Part shown: positions 11,293 through 23,053 of the stretch, piece after piece
How positions within the stretch are numbered: position 1 is the stretch's first letter
Layout: every line of letters begins with the position of its first letter
Assembly: GCF_020080835.1 (NCBI RefSeq)
Contig: NC_058163.1
Coordinates: 16,317,095 to 16,381,094 of the forward strand
Direction: 5' to 3'
Source: Cotesia glomerata
Lineage: Eukaryota > Arthropoda > Insecta > Hymenoptera > Braconidae
Length of the DNA: 64,000 bases
Position numbers and translations under genes: made by a program
Notes under the pieces: generated by a model
Database searches by the model: none
The model's input: only the letters and a program-made list of their open reading frames with translations
Told to the model about the DNA's origin: nothing

Positions 11293-12064
11293 AGATAAAA
11301 GGGTGAGATATAAGCGGAGAACGAATTAAAATTCAAATCCAAAGGGTTTTGATGATATTTTCCGAAAAAATTAATTTTTTTTAAGTCTTAAGACGAAATA
11401 CTTTTTTTTTATGCACCACAGATCGAATGATATGATTTTTTTTATTTATTTTGAATAATAACTCGATTTTTATTATATTACATTTGATTTTTTTCCAATT
11501 TTCGGGGTTTTTTGCACATTTGTTTGATGTTTTCGAGACGTCTGAGTTATAAAAGTTGGAGATTTATATGTCGTCGATAAACCTACATGAAAATCATCAT
11601 ATATTTAGCTCAATACATTTTTTTTTTATCACAATATTGGGAATTTTTTGTTTTTTTTCGCAATTTTCATGGGTTTTTCGGGATTTACTTAGACTTTTAA
11701 TGGCTGCTGGTCTGAGTACACTTCAGATAAGTATAAAGCAGATCGAAATACATGAAAATCATGCATAGTTAGAATCTAAAAAAATTTTTCAATCACCAAA
11801 ACCCCCAATTTTCCCGTTTTTTTTCGGTTTTTTACAGTTTTCTCAAAATCCTAGGGTGTAGGGGCCAAACGGACCTCAAATTCGGGTTCAGCGGGTCAAA
11901 TTACATGGGAATATATGTGGCGCGTCCCAAGTACAGACAACATTTTTTTTTTTTGTGTGCCGGTGTTATCTATGCGGTTAATTGAAAAATAGCTAAGGAC
12001 TTATCGTCTCAGAATTATTTTTTTCATCAGATGCTACAATGGCGTCCGTGACTTTTGGGACACC

Positions 12065-12067
<3 letters not shown>

Positions 12068-12106
<39 letters not shown>

Positions 12107-12166
12107 TATATATATATATATATATAGCATATATATATATGGTATATATATATATATATATATTAT
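12068..12166. repeat. Interrupted (TA)n array with GCTATA...TATAGC palindromes
   Basis: Mostly alternating TA, broken by GC, GC and GG steps. The interruptions at 12105-12130 make a self-complementary block. Confidence 0.9.
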
Positions 12167-15100
12167 AATGGTCTTTTCACCGGCACTGGCGTCGACAGGG
12201 CCGGAGAGCACTACCTAAATTGGCTTACATGGGTTTCGAAGGTAGTTGGGCGCCAGGAACTTACCGTTCCACGATTCGAAGTCGTTGTCGTTTGTCGTCG
12301 GGCGGCGGGTCGATGACGAAGAGATTTAAAATTCGATTGAACGGCGAAACGTAGAATGCTTAAATCTGAGTAAGCTCGGGAAAAGAAAACAAAAAAAAAG
12401 TAATCGCCGAATGTCCAGTCAACAATTTATTTTAACAGTCGCCAAGAATTATTAATAATTTTCCAAAAATTACAATAATAACTAAAAAAAACAACAATAA
12501 TATTGATACGTCGGTGGCTCGCAGATACTAATTTAAATGACTTATAATTAATACTACGATGACGTAAGCAATTAATCGATCTTCAAATTACTTAATCATA
12601 ACCAAAAATTATATTCGGTCCGTCAACGGCTCGTAAAAATCCCGAATTAATTTATAATTACTTATACAATGAAATAAACAATTACTTTTTGCTCAAATTA
12701 ATTAATTATAAAAACAAAATAATAAACTCAATTCGGTCCGTCGGTGGATCGCAAATGCTCAAAAGGAATTATACTTAATTGAAAAGTGTTGAAAGAGCGG
12801 AAAAGCGGGGAGCAGGTTTAGGTCTGGATATCTCAATTAAAACGCGTAAATTATTATCAAAATCAACGCTAGGGATTTATTTATAATAAATACACTAAAT
12901 ATTCAATATGTTAAATAGCGGATTGTTTAAATAAAAGCGGATTTATAATATACAGCGTGGGGAGCACAAGCGATGCCGGTTGACACGTAGGTGGACACTC
13001 TGCCGGCACTGTAAAAGCGGTGAAATAAATGCACAAATAACACAATCTATCTGTAACAAATTAGAGCGAATTATTAGCGGTTAATTTAAGTAATTTAAAT
13101 TATAAAAATAGCGAAACGCGGTTAATTAACAATAAGCGAAAGTAAAGCGGAATTAATGGCGACTATTTGCAACTAAAGCGTGGAAGCGAAAGATAATAAT
13201 AATAGTTCGTCTTTTTCCTCGTTGACTTGGGGAAAAAGGCTATTGCGCATGTCTAGCGGGAGCGATCAGCCAATAAAGCGGTCGATCCATGGCGTGATCG
13301 AGAGCCTGATTTTCCATTGGCGGTTCGATTTTGCGGGAACTAGCGGTGGACAGGTGCGTCCCTTGAATTTGGGAGTCCTCCAGGAGCGAGTTAATCGCTA
13401 CTGGGCCTTGTTCACCGAACATTCATAATACAATACTCTAAATAATTAATATATCTCAAATTAACTAATAATAACTTATACGATAAAAGAAACAATTAAT
13501 TTGTCTCAAACTAATTAATAATTCAATCAAAGCTTAAAGTCCGTCCGTCAATGGCTCGCAAATTCCCAAATTAATTTACAATTAATAATACAATGGAATA
13601 AACAATTAATTTTTCCAAAACTAATTAATAATTAAACAAATCAATAAAAAAAATTAAATTCGGTCCGTCGGTGGCTCGCAAATTCCCCAATTAATTTGCC
13701 ATAGCAAATAAAACACAATGTAGCTTTAATTCGACGGTTATTCGCAAAATAATAATCCAAAAATTCAACAATTTGGCGGGCTCGCGGCGGACAACTAAGT
13801 ACGGTCGGTAAATAAACTATCGGAGATGGCGCGTCGTTCGGGCTAGCTGTCTTACACAGCTCCAAATTTCTCGAACGTTACGTTTAGTAACAACAACAGA
13901 AAGAAATCAAATTCAGATGTCGGCATCCATCAATGTCCAGCCAATAAGACTATTAACAATAGTAATAATAATGTCAGACAGTTAGTTCAATGACAGCGTC
14001 TCGAACAAAAAACAAAAAAAAATAACAAAAAAAATAAATAATAAGAAGCGAACGCTCGACTTTGAATCTACGGTTTAATGTAAGAATACACACAAATACA
14101 CTCCGGTGGTACCGTGCCTCTGAGTGTCGTCACACACGTCTCGATAATCCGAAAGAAATTCAAGAATTACTTTCGTAAGAAAAGTATTAATCCAAAAAAA
14201 ATTATACAAAAAATCAAACTGGTGAAGTTTACTAAAATTGATCGCGATATCGCGGTGAGGACACCCTGGGGCTAAATTAGCGATCAGATTCACCCTGCGG
14301 CAGCAGTGAACCCCTCGGGTCGGTACTCGTCCAGGTAGCTGACTCTCAACGAAGTTGGCGGGATAGCAGGCGGAATAGCGACGATGTCTCGGCGATGGCG
14401 TCTTCGACGTGCACGTAATAATACTAGTTAATCGCCACTCGGCAATAATCCACACAGTGGTCGTGAACAATAGCATCGACAAGGTACAATCGTGAAGTAA
14501 ATCTTAACAATGTGCAATATTTAACTCAGTAATGGTGGTTAATTGCGTTGTAAAATATTTTAATGCTTATAGCGGAATTTATGCGACTAACAAGCACGGC
14601 GTCCAGATCAGAATCAATTTATTATGGCTGCTTCCTCGGCAACATGTGTTCTCTAGTTTTCCGTTAGTTAAAAAAACTCGCATCCAATCAGCTCACGGCT
14701 TCTTCTAGCCGGCCGTTGTATTACGGGGTGCGTCCAGTACTCCGTTGCGATCGATGATTGGTCGATATGTCACTCGGTTCGGCTTATGGCCCCCAAATGG
14801 TGCCTCGCTCAACTTAAGTTGCTCAAACGCCGTCGTCATTCGTCGGTTTCAAATTTTGCTTCGCTCTCACCGTGGTCCTCCTCCCGATGTCACGCTGGTC
14901 GTTGATGGCTCTGTGTAAATTCGCGGGTTCGTCTGATCGCTTAAACTTAATTTCGCTCTCTCTCACATAATCTCTACGATAGTCACACTCATTCATGCAT
15001 ACTTTTCAAATTCAGCGCGGTTTCGGGTATAAGCCTTACCTCGAGCTTCACACTCTGATCAGGAAACCGCTTAGGGCGACACAGTCGCGTCGAATCTCCG

Positions 15101-15201
15101 CATTCCTGCAGTTAAGCCAAAATAATTAATAATGATAAAGAAAATTAAAAATAAACAATTAGCCAAACTAGTCTTTTGACATGGGGAATTTTTCCCATGT
15201 C

Positions 15202-15204
<3 letters not shown>
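12167..15204. repeat. 3 kb non-coding unit between two (TA)n arrays, unclassified
   Basis: No convincing protein. A phrase close to CGGTCCGTCGGTGGCTCGCA recurs about five times (near 12510, 12617, 12737, 13542 and 13662), each followed by AT-rich sequence containing AATTAAT. The right end closes with a near-perfect palindrome, TGACATGGGG - 6 nt - TCCCATGTCA (15177-15202). The unit starts TGGTC and ends CACA, so a very large LTR or a LARD-type non-autonomous retroelement is possible. GC content is higher at 14240-15110 than in the neighbours. Confidence 0.4.

Positions 15205-15264
<60 letters not shown>
15205..15264. repeat. (TA)n microsatellite
   Basis: About 60 bp of AT dinucleotide, the left flank of the solo LTR. 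Confidence 0.95.
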
Positions 15265-15266
<2 letters not shown>

Positions 15267-16126
15267 AAACATTAAATCTTTACTTAATTTAAAAATTTAA
15301 TTATTTAGACCATTAAATCTCGCGGATAAGAAATAATCGCCTAAACTTCTAAAAATTAGGATTCGCTGCTCTGGGATATTCCGCTCCCGTGAACCAATGA
15401 GTGTCTTTGTCTTTAGATGATTTTATTAGTTTGAGACAGAAGTTCTCACGCGTGCCAGTTAATTTATTTTAATTACTTACAAATTTTAACTGCAACGATG
15501 ACCCTTCGTCTTTGATTGACCCTTTGGCAGGTTGTAGATAGATAGTCGTAGTAAATAAATAGGTGAATAGTGGTAGTTTAGTAATAGTGTATAGCGGTGA
15601 TAACAATAAACTTAACTTTATTACACAAAATAAGCACTTTTAATATAAACTTGTGGTATTTCGGTTAGGTAATTTAACAAAATATTTATAGGGATAGAAT
15701 AATTAAACTTAGTGTTATAAATGATTGAACAATAGTAATAAACGTGGTGAATAATCACCTTATGCAAAAATAATAAAATTAATAGAAGTAATATAAAATA
15801 TTTCTGATAATTAGTATTAAACTATTAATAGAATTTTAGTAGGTTTTAGTAGTAAGTTTTATAAATTTTGGTGAGTAATCACCTAATAGTGATAATAGTG
15901 GTATAGTAGTAAATTAACTAAGAAATATCAAACGTGGTGGTTGACACCGGGGAATAGCTCGAAGTGTCGATCAATGCTCAGGTTTTGAGGCTCGTAGCTG
16001 ATTTTCCCCTCCTCGTGTCGTCTTGTGACGTCACGGGGGCTACACATTAATTTAGCTAGTGTCGGTAACGGAAATTTCGGGTGGTAGTTTGCCAGGCTGG
16101 TAACATCGGGACATTTTGTAGTGTCT

Positions 16127-16128
<2 letters not shown>
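15265..16128 (-). mobile_element. Solo Gypsy LTR
   Basis: 864 bp beginning TGAAACATTAAAT and ending GTAGTGTCTCA, so it has TG...CA ends. It aligns along its length with the LTRs at 16203, 26060 and 27417, sharing blocks such as CTCGCGGATAAGAAAT, GATATTCCGCTCCCG and GGTGGTTGACACCGGGG. (TA)n lies on both sides and no internal sequence is attached. The usual origin is recombination between the two LTRs of a former full element. Orientation is minus, as in the two larger copies. Confidence 0.85.

Positions 16129-16202
<74 letters not shown>
16129..16202. repeat. (TA)n microsatellite
   Basis: About 74 bp of AT repeat separating the solo LTR from the 3' LTR of Gypsy copy 1. Confidence 0.95.
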
Positions 16203-16204
<2 letters not shown>

Positions 16205-17035
16205 AAACACTACAATTTTTGCTTCTATGAAAAATCTTAGTTTCCAGGCCACTAAACCTCGCGGATAAGAAATAGTCGCCTGGATATCGTTTATAATTTT
16301 GGTCCACTGCCCTGGGATATTCCGCTCCCGTATTTATGATTGTCTTTTGTTTTAAGAGAGCTCGATTAGATAGATTATGGGACAGAAGTTACCACGTGTG
16401 CCAGTTAAATTTATTTTACTTACTTACAAAAGTTACTGTGCAGACGGTCCTTCTTCCGTGGTTGGTGTTGTGGTTGATTAGATTGAATTACGCAAAGTGA
16501 GTATTGTAGTGGATAAATTAACTTGATTGATGACAAAATTACAACAAACTTAATTTTATTTCACTAACTAAACACTTGAATTATATTTATTATATTCGGT
16601 GACGAAATACAATAGATTGGTAATAGGAATATTTTACAAATATTCTAGGTTGTCGGTAGTTAATTATTTATAATAACGCAATGCGAGTTTAACACAAAAT
16701 AGTAGTAATAATGATAATATAAACTTAATGATTAAATAATAGATTTAATAGATGTTAATAATTTTTTTGTAGTTTTGGTGAGTAATCACCTAATAGTGGT
16801 AATAGTGGTATAGTGGTAAGAATGACTAAGATAAATCTAACGTGGTGGTTGACACCGGGGGATAGATCGAAGTGTCGATCACCGCTCAAGTCTCGGGGTT
16901 TGTGACCGTTTTTCCCCTCCTCGTGCCGTCTTGCGACGTCACGGGACTACCTATTATTTTAGCTAGTGTCGGTAACGAAAATCTCGGGTGGTAGTTCGCT
17001 AGGCTGATAAAATCGAGATATTTTGCAGTGACTCA
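16203..17035 (-). repeat. 3' LTR of Gypsy copy 1
   Basis: 833 bp, TG...CA on the plus strand. About the first 770 bp are nearly identical to the partner LTR at 26060-26893. The last ~60 bp (16980-17035) instead match the LTR end at 28200-28256. Confidence 0.9.
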
Positions 17036-17036
17036 A

Positions 17037-17047
17037 TCCTCCCTGCC
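17037..17047 (-). promoter_or_regulatory. Polypurine tract of Gypsy copy 1
   Basis: On the minus strand GGCAGGGAGGA lies just upstream of the 3' LTR. The same tract borders the LTR at 27417-28256. It would prime plus-strand DNA synthesis. Confidence 0.75.
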
Positions 17048-17147
17048 AAGCCAAGACTACCCCGTCAATTTTTGAACCGAGCTAGCTCTTTAAAAGAATC
17101 GCTGAGTCGTCACCGGGTATAGGGATAGTAAAATGATAAGAGTTAGG

Positions 17148-17416
17148 GGTGAGTGATCACCTAGGAAGGGTAGTTTGATGAAATGACAGTGTGAAAAGTT
17201 TGGTTTGGTGAGTGGTCACCTATAATAGTATGATGATTTGGTGAGTAGTCACCTGTTAATGAGAAAGAGTGGTGAGTAGTCACCTATAGTGGTATGATGG
17301 GTTGGTGAGTAGTCACCTAGTAGTAGGGTGTGAGAAAGTAGGGAGTTTGAGGAATTTTGGGTTGGTGAGTAGTCACCTGAGGAATAGATGTGTTGGTAGA
17401 CTGGTGAGTCATCACC
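17148..17416. promoter_or_regulatory. Array of seven GGTGA-N4-TCACC dyads
   Basis: Perfect or near-perfect 14 bp dyads begin at 17148, 17207, 17240, 17271, 17304, 17364 and 17403, with spacers GTGA, GTGG, GTAG (four times) and GTCA respectively. One more lies in the LTR at 16777. The block sits between the pol stop and the 3' LTR. The same kind of array recurs at 28370-28735 in copy 2. Repeated symmetric sites suggest binding of a dimeric DNA-binding protein; the protein is unknown. Confidence 0.6.
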
Positions 17417-17884
17417 TGTAAAGAAAAAAAAATTTTTAATTAAAATTTTAAAATTATTTTTAAATAAAGAATTTGTTGTTGGTGAATTTCTTGAGCGAAT
17501 GTCGAAACTCCGGTCTAGACTTCGATCTATTGAACTAAAAAAGAAATAAATTAGAGATTTTGTAATAAAATTTTTTGATCATAGTTGGTTGATTTTTTTT
17601 TTTTTTGATTTGGACTGCAGCTGTAAATAAAACAAATTAAACTGGCAGATAATATATTAGATGATATGAATGATGTTGCGATTATATAGAAATTAATATG
17701 AATAATTATTTGAATTTTATTTTATAGTGGTAAACACACAATTTTTAGAGTATATAATGAACTGACTTATTGTTAGTAATGAACTAACAAAAAAATTAAG
17801 AATAATGTAAAAAAAAAATTATTAAAGTATTAATGAGAGAGTGGTGAATGAGGATGAAAAACTTCCTGAACCGTAAGGGGGGGT

Positions 17885-19500
17885 TTATTTCCTCATGGCA
17901 CGAAGATGGGCCTCGTGGAAAAGTCTCATGTCCTCTTGGGTGTACTTGGTGCTGATCCAGTCCTTGTACTTTGGCCAGCGCTGGTTACAAGCCCGGCACC
18001 TGGGGTCGAAGAATTGATTTGCCACTCCGCATCCTGAACAGCGTCCACGGAAGTGATCTTTCAGTTCTTTCTCGTGTGGGCGGAAACACGTTTCCGTTGT
18101 CACTTGGTCCTGGTAACAGACGTGACACATATCTGGTCTCCATGGTAGACGGCATTCGGCAATTTTGTGCGTTCGTTGCCGACAATTCTGGCACCCTGTG
18201 GAGAAGAACAGTGACTGAGCCTGGGTAGTCACTGTCTGGGTCCAAGACTCCTGGAGCTCTTGGTGTCGGATCCTTGGCCGAACGGCAGCACAAGTGCTGC
18301 GGATTGCTTTACAAAAGGTGTTGTAATCCATAAAGCGGATTCCGTTATGCACGCATACCTGGTTAGCGTCTGTAGTAGTTGTTGATGGAGTTGCTGAGTC
18401 AGTGTCAGCCAGAAACTGTTGATATGCAGCCTCTGGTGATATCGGCGCACTGTACTCAGGTGGTGACGTAGTCTGGGAGTACGGTAACGAATGAGCGTGC
18501 GTTACCATTACTGTTTTAGCCGGTGCGCCCTTCTTGATGGCTCCTGTTGCTTGGAGGAGGTTCGATTGTTCCTGGGTGAGCTCTCCTCGACCCGCTCTGT
18601 GGGCCAATAGTGGAGATGGAGGGAATTGAGAACCCTCTCGGATGGGTCTGGACGTTGCTAGGTGAGGTTTCAGGCCAGCATTCGGTCCACATGCTGTCGC
18701 TGGCTGGCTGGCTAGGACTGGAACTACCGCCTTGTTGGTTGGCGTAGTCCCGATGTTGTAGACCGTCCTGATGGTCTGCTCTTCGGTGACTTGGAAGGTT
18801 ATGGGTCCCTCTTGGTGTGCTTTTTGATGAAGGTCATCACCCAGCTGCTTGATGGAGGGTTCCATCGCCTCGAGTCGGTGGTTGACGGTAACGACTTCTT
18901 CGGCTACATCACGAAGGTTCCGACGTTGCTGGTTAGTTGTCTCAGCTAGGTTGGTGACATCGCGTTGTAAAGACTGGATGTCACGTGTGTTTCTTTGCAG
19001 CTGCATGCGCAGATGCTCAATGCCATCCAGTATGTCACTGACCCAGAAAGGTCGTTCGTTGGTAAGTCTAGCTGATGGCTGCTCTGTAGCTGCTTTGCTG
19101 CTCGTGGATGTCAAGGTATTTTCTGGCTGGTTAGCATTACTGACTGGACCTGTAATCAAACTGCTGGCCGCTGGTGTCAATGTAGCTGCTACTGGAGTAG
19201 TTACTGCGGTAACTACGGTAACCGTGCCGGGCTGAACTGCAAGGGGCCTGGGAATTTGGCCGGAGGTGAGCTGGGTAGCTTCTTCTGGAGTCAGGCTAGG
19301 CTTAGCCATGGTCGGTGACGATGCAGGGGTTACAGCTGACGGTTCAGGTGATGGTGATGATACAGTGTCGTTCAGATGAGGTGAAATGGTGTCGGAAGCT
19401 AGAGTTTCGGTCAGCGGGTCGAGAATCAATGACTCCAAACCCGCATGCGAACTAACTTTTGACTCGCTGCTGGTAATAGATGACATTGTAGTACTCTCAG
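17885..19500 (-). other. C-terminal extension of pol: linker, coiled coil, Cys/His-rich domain
   Basis: After the integrase the frame runs about 530 more residues. First comes a Ser/Thr/Pro-rich linker. A heptad-like stretch follows near 18850-19030 (M-Q-L-Q-R-N-T-R-D-I-Q-S-L-Q-R-D). The C-terminus is rich in possible zinc ligands: C-Q-N-C-R-Q-R-T-H-K-I-A-E-C, C-H-V-C-Y-Q, C-F-R-P-H, C-S-G-C-G and C-R-A-C. Its end, at 17885, is the end of pol. The same domain is open over 372 codons in copy 2 (36045-37163). Function unknown; nucleic-acid binding is a guess from the ligand spacing. Confidence 0.75.
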
Positions 19501-22500
19501 TAGTTCCTTTCTGTAATGAAATTTGTCTATTAGACCTTCGTGGAATTTTCAAATCATTTAAATAATGTGTGCAGAGGCCATGGCCATTTAAATCTGATAA
19601 TTTCACGACCATCGGACTTATTATATCCGTAACTACTGCGGGTCCTGCATATTTAGGTGCTAACTTCGCGCTATAGCCATCAACTTTTTTACTTAATTTT
19701 TTATTTAAATAATAAACGCGATCCCCGACCTGTAAATCGATAGATTGAGTAGAGAACCGTTTTTCATGTTGTTTTCGTGTTCGTTCCCGAGCTTTTAACA
19801 TATAATGTTCTGTAAAATGGCGAAGTTCGTCTATTCTACTTATGCGGGATTTCCAAACAGTTATATCAGTCTCGTCAAAGTTTTCAGTAGCAGGTGTATC
19901 TGATATAGGGTGTGGGTCACGATCGTGATTTAAATAAAATGGGGACACACCTAGTGCAGTGTGGACTGCAGTATTATAGGCAAATTTTAAGTCTGGTATG
20001 TGAAGGTCCCAGTCTCGTTGGTTTTGTCCAGTAAATGAAATGATCATGGGTTTTATCGTGCGATTACAACGTTCTACGGGGTTCGCACATGGGTGTCCTA
20101 TTGGAGTAGGCGTAAGTAAGATATTGTACTGTTTTATAAGGGCCAAAACGTCTTTGTTTATAAACTCTTTACTATTATCTGTAATAATTTGTTTAACTGG
20201 GCCCCAGTGGGTTAATACTCCGCGTAAATGCTTGATTATTTCTTTGCCAGTTTGTTGTCTTAATGAGAAAACTTCTAAGTATCGGGTGTAAATGTCTTCA
20301 ATTACCAATGCATATTGGAAACCAGATGAAGATTTAGTGTAAGGGCCTATGGTGTCCATGGAGATGATAGTCCATGGCTGAGTTGGTGGTCTAGTACCAA
20401 TATAGCCTTGCGGTTTAGCCTGATTACTTTTTGTTTTAAGGCAACTATGACAAGAATTGACATAGGAAACAACATCTCGGAACATACCGGGCCAGTAATG
20501 GGTCTCGCGAATACGGCAGTAGGTTTTATCGATACCTAAATGTCCCGATTGGACATCGCAATGGGCTTTCTCGAGCTGTGGCTTGATTTCAGGTTCTGTG
20601 AGGACGATTTTCCACGCGGTAATGTCACCTAGAATTTCTTTGACTGCTGTTGGGCAGTAATAATATAGTTTTTCGTCTTCGTACTTCCATTCGGGGTATT
20701 TTTCCGGGAATTTTTGGACTACTCGGACTTTTTCGTTGTACCATGAAATTTCAGGTTCAGTAATGCTACGATTTTGAATTGATGAGAGTTCTGTTAATCC
20801 AGGATCTTCATAAAGGCGTGATAGAGCGTCTGGAGCTTCGCTTTGGGTTCCTCTGTAATGGATAATGTCCAACTTGTATGCTGATAAGTCAATAGCCCAC
20901 CTAGCTAAACGACCTGCTGGATCTTTTAAATTGTAGAGCCATTTTAACGCGGAATGGTCAGTATAAACTGTGACTGGGAGACCTTCTACGTATCCACGTA
21001 ATTTCCGTAAGGCCCAAACTACCGCGAGGCATTCTTTTTCTGTCGTCGTGTAATTACTTTCAGCTTTATTCAGAGGTCTGCTCAGACACATAATTAAATT
21101 CTCGCGATCTTCTTTAAAGTCGTACTGAGTGAGAATCGCGCCTAGTCCGGTGTTACTCGCGTCAGTGTATAAGCGATAGGGGCGATCTGGCTCAGGCAGG
21201 GCTAATGTGGCTGCTTGTAATAGAGATTTCTTAGTCTCGACAAATGCTTTTTCTTCTACATCAGTCCATTTCCAGTCTACACGCGTGCTTGTTAATTTAT
21301 TTAAAGGACCTTGGACTTGTGCAATATTTTTAAGGTGTTTGTGATACCAATTTACAAGACCGTTAAATCTACGAAGTTCCTTGCGGTTAGTAGGTCACGG
21401 ATAATCGGCTATTGGTTCGAGTCGCGCTGGATCCGGACTCATGCCTTCTTCATTAATTATGAAACCTAGGAATTTAACTTCGGAACGTCCGAATTGACTT
21501 TTTTCTTCGTTCATTTTGAGGCCCGCGATTCGAAAAGCTTCAAAAACAGCTTGTAAATACGTCATGTGTTCCTCTAGAGTATTACTGATAATAATCCAAT
21601 CATCTAAGTAGGCAAAAATTTTTTCCTGCGCGCTGGGTAAATATTTCCGAGCCTTTTTCCAGAGAATTTGCATTACAATTCGGAGGACTTGGTCAGTGAG
21701 AGCTTGATAAGTACTAGGAGCGTTAACAAGCCCGAATGGCATACGAATCCATTCGAATTGGCCACGGCCATCGACACAGAATGCTGTATAGTGTCGACTA
21801 CTCTCTTCAACTAATACTTGATGAAAAGCGTCGCTGAGATCGATGGTAGAAATAATTTTTGCGCCTCGAAGGCTAGATAAAATTCGATGCATGATTGGTA
21901 ACGGGTGCGCTGATTGTTTGGTCTTTTTATTTAAAGGACGATAGTCGATACACATGCGCTAGGTATTATTTTTCTTCGCGACCATAACTGGTGAGCAAGC
22001 CCAGCTATTATTCGAAGGTCGAATATATCCTTTCTCGAGTAGTTGGTCAACTTTTCCGTGCAATGCTTTCATTACTGGCTGACTGCGTCTGTATGGTTTA
22101 CAACGTACTGGGGTTTCGTCAGTTACTTCGATACGATGTTTTACTAAATTAGTGACTCCTAACGTGGTAGATTTATTTTTATTAAATTCTGTCTCGAGAA
22201 AATTACCTAATTCAGATCGTTCTGATGAAGATAGAGCATTTAACGTCAGGGGTTTGTTTTTATTTGTACGGGAACGAAATTGATGTTTGATGGAATTACC
22301 GCCTAGGTACCAAGTAGCAATTTTTGATTCTACATGAACGTCTGCAGACTGCCAGAAATCTAAACCGAGGATAATTGGGGTTGATAGGCCAGGTAGTACG
22401 CTCAACCAGGTTAAGATAGTCTTTCCATCGAGTTCTACTTTGAATGGAGCGCCTCCGCGGGTATATATTGAAGCAGAGTCGGCTAATGTTACTCCTACAG

Positions 22501-23046
22501 TACTGGTGGGATCTGGGCTGAGTTCTTGAAGTTCGTTGCCTTGGATTCGATTGTACGCGGTCTCAGAGATGTAACTTCGTTCGCTTCCGCTGTCCAACAT
22601 GGCTTCAATATGAAAAGGTCCGATTGTAATATCTGTAATCATGCGACTTACAAGCGTTGGTGCCTGCGTATGCGATAGATATGTCCGATTCTGATGATTG
22701 GGACCGTGTATTTGCATAAGACAGTCGGGTGTTTCATCATGGTCTGATTTGATTTTATATTTCGGTGAATCTATGGGAAATTCCGATTCTGAGTCTGATT
22801 CATAGTCACAATCGTCATAATCCTCATATTCCGAATCTGAGATGTTTAATTGTGGAGGATCAAATAGGAAATCCGAGGTTTGGGAAGTACTAGCTTTATA
22901 GTTGTTAATATTTGGCTCTACCAAGGTGTTAGCTGGAGAAATAGATGATACGAGGGTTTGACTGGCTGACTCAGTAGTACTATTTGTCTCTACTGCAACG
23001 GTTTTGGCCCTGGCTGCTGTAGAGGGATACACCAGGGCACCTACTC
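17885..23046 (-). pseudogene. pol: Gypsy copy 1 pol: protease, RT, RNase H, integrase, C-terminal extension
   Basis: One continuous frame of about 1,720 codons with two nonsense codons, at 21959-21961 (in the RT segment, just before C-I-D-Y-R-P-L-N-K) and 21395-21397. In order: a retropepsin-like site M-L-D-S-G-S-E-R-S-Y (near 22600); RT with F-A-Y-L-D-D-W-I (near 21620); RNase H with T-D-H-S-A-L-K-W-L (near 20950); an integrase HHCC region followed by the catalytic acids in S-M-D-T-I-G, T-D-N-S-K-E-F and N-P-V-E-R-C-N-R; then V-G-D-R-V-Y-Y-L-N after the core. There is no start codon close to the gag stop; the frame joins gag through the -1 shift site. The last ~530 residues are not part of a standard pol. 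Confidence 0.92.
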
Positions 23047-23053
23047 GTTTTTT
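23007..23053 (-). promoter_or_regulatory. Candidate -1 ribosomal frameshift site (gag to pol)
   Basis: The minus strand reads A AAA AAC (23053-23047) in the gag frame, one codon before the gag stop TAG (23043-23041). Shifting by -1 enters exactly the pol frame. Eight nucleotides downstream begins a stem: GCCCTGG (23038-23032) pairs with CCAGGGC (23013-23007), with an inner TGTA/TACA pairing (23031-23028 with 23021-23018). A AAA AAC is a known slippery heptamer of retroviral frameshifting. Efficiency cannot be judged from sequence. Confidence 0.75.

Larger units (their letters stand above)
7706..11965. mobile_element. CACTA-like DNA transposon with ~1.5 kb inverted arms
   Basis: The ends read CACCGGCACAC and GTGTGCCGGTG. 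A TTA trinucleotide flanks each end (7703-7705, 11966-11968), fitting a 3 bp target duplication. The inverted similarity is very long: about 7706-9420 against 10438-11965, including part of the coding region. The right arm therefore carries a second, decayed copy of the gene in opposite orientation. CAC termini with 3 bp duplications recall CACTA/EnSpm elements, but that superfamily assignment is inference. Confidence 0.7.
7351..12067. mobile_element. TA-flanked TIR element (CAGGGTGTCCC type) split by a nested insertion
   Basis: The left end CAGAGTGTCCCAGAAGTAAC is matched in inverse at the right end (GTGACTTTTGGGACACCCTG), and the TIR continues for about 75 bp through GGACGCCATTGTAGCATCTG. 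TA flanks both ends. Removing the nested element at 7706-11965 leaves about 455 bp with no ORF, so the host is a mariner-like MITE. A short (CT)n run lies at about 7650-7667. Confidence 0.75.

Noticed and set aside
13180..13428. 82-codon plus-strand frame
   Set aside because: No similarity recognised, and an equally long frame lies opposite it; probably chance.
14075..14482. 135-codon open frame on the minus strand
   Set aside because: No recognisable domain, a composition typical of chance ORFs in locally GC-richer DNA, and it lies in the unclassified non-coding repeat.
17148..17416. CRISPR array
   Set aside because: The repeated unit is a 14 bp dyad with irregular 20-50 bp spacing inside a eukaryotic retrotransposon; there is no repeat-spacer regularity and no cas genes.
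18849..19235. 128-codon plus-strand frame antisense to Gypsy pol
   Set aside because: Shadow of the Ser/Thr/Pro-rich linker on the opposite strand.
17885..19500. Envelope gene of an errantivirus-like Gypsy element
   Set aside because: The region is in frame with pol, lacks a signal peptide and transmembrane segment, and is zinc-ligand-rich.
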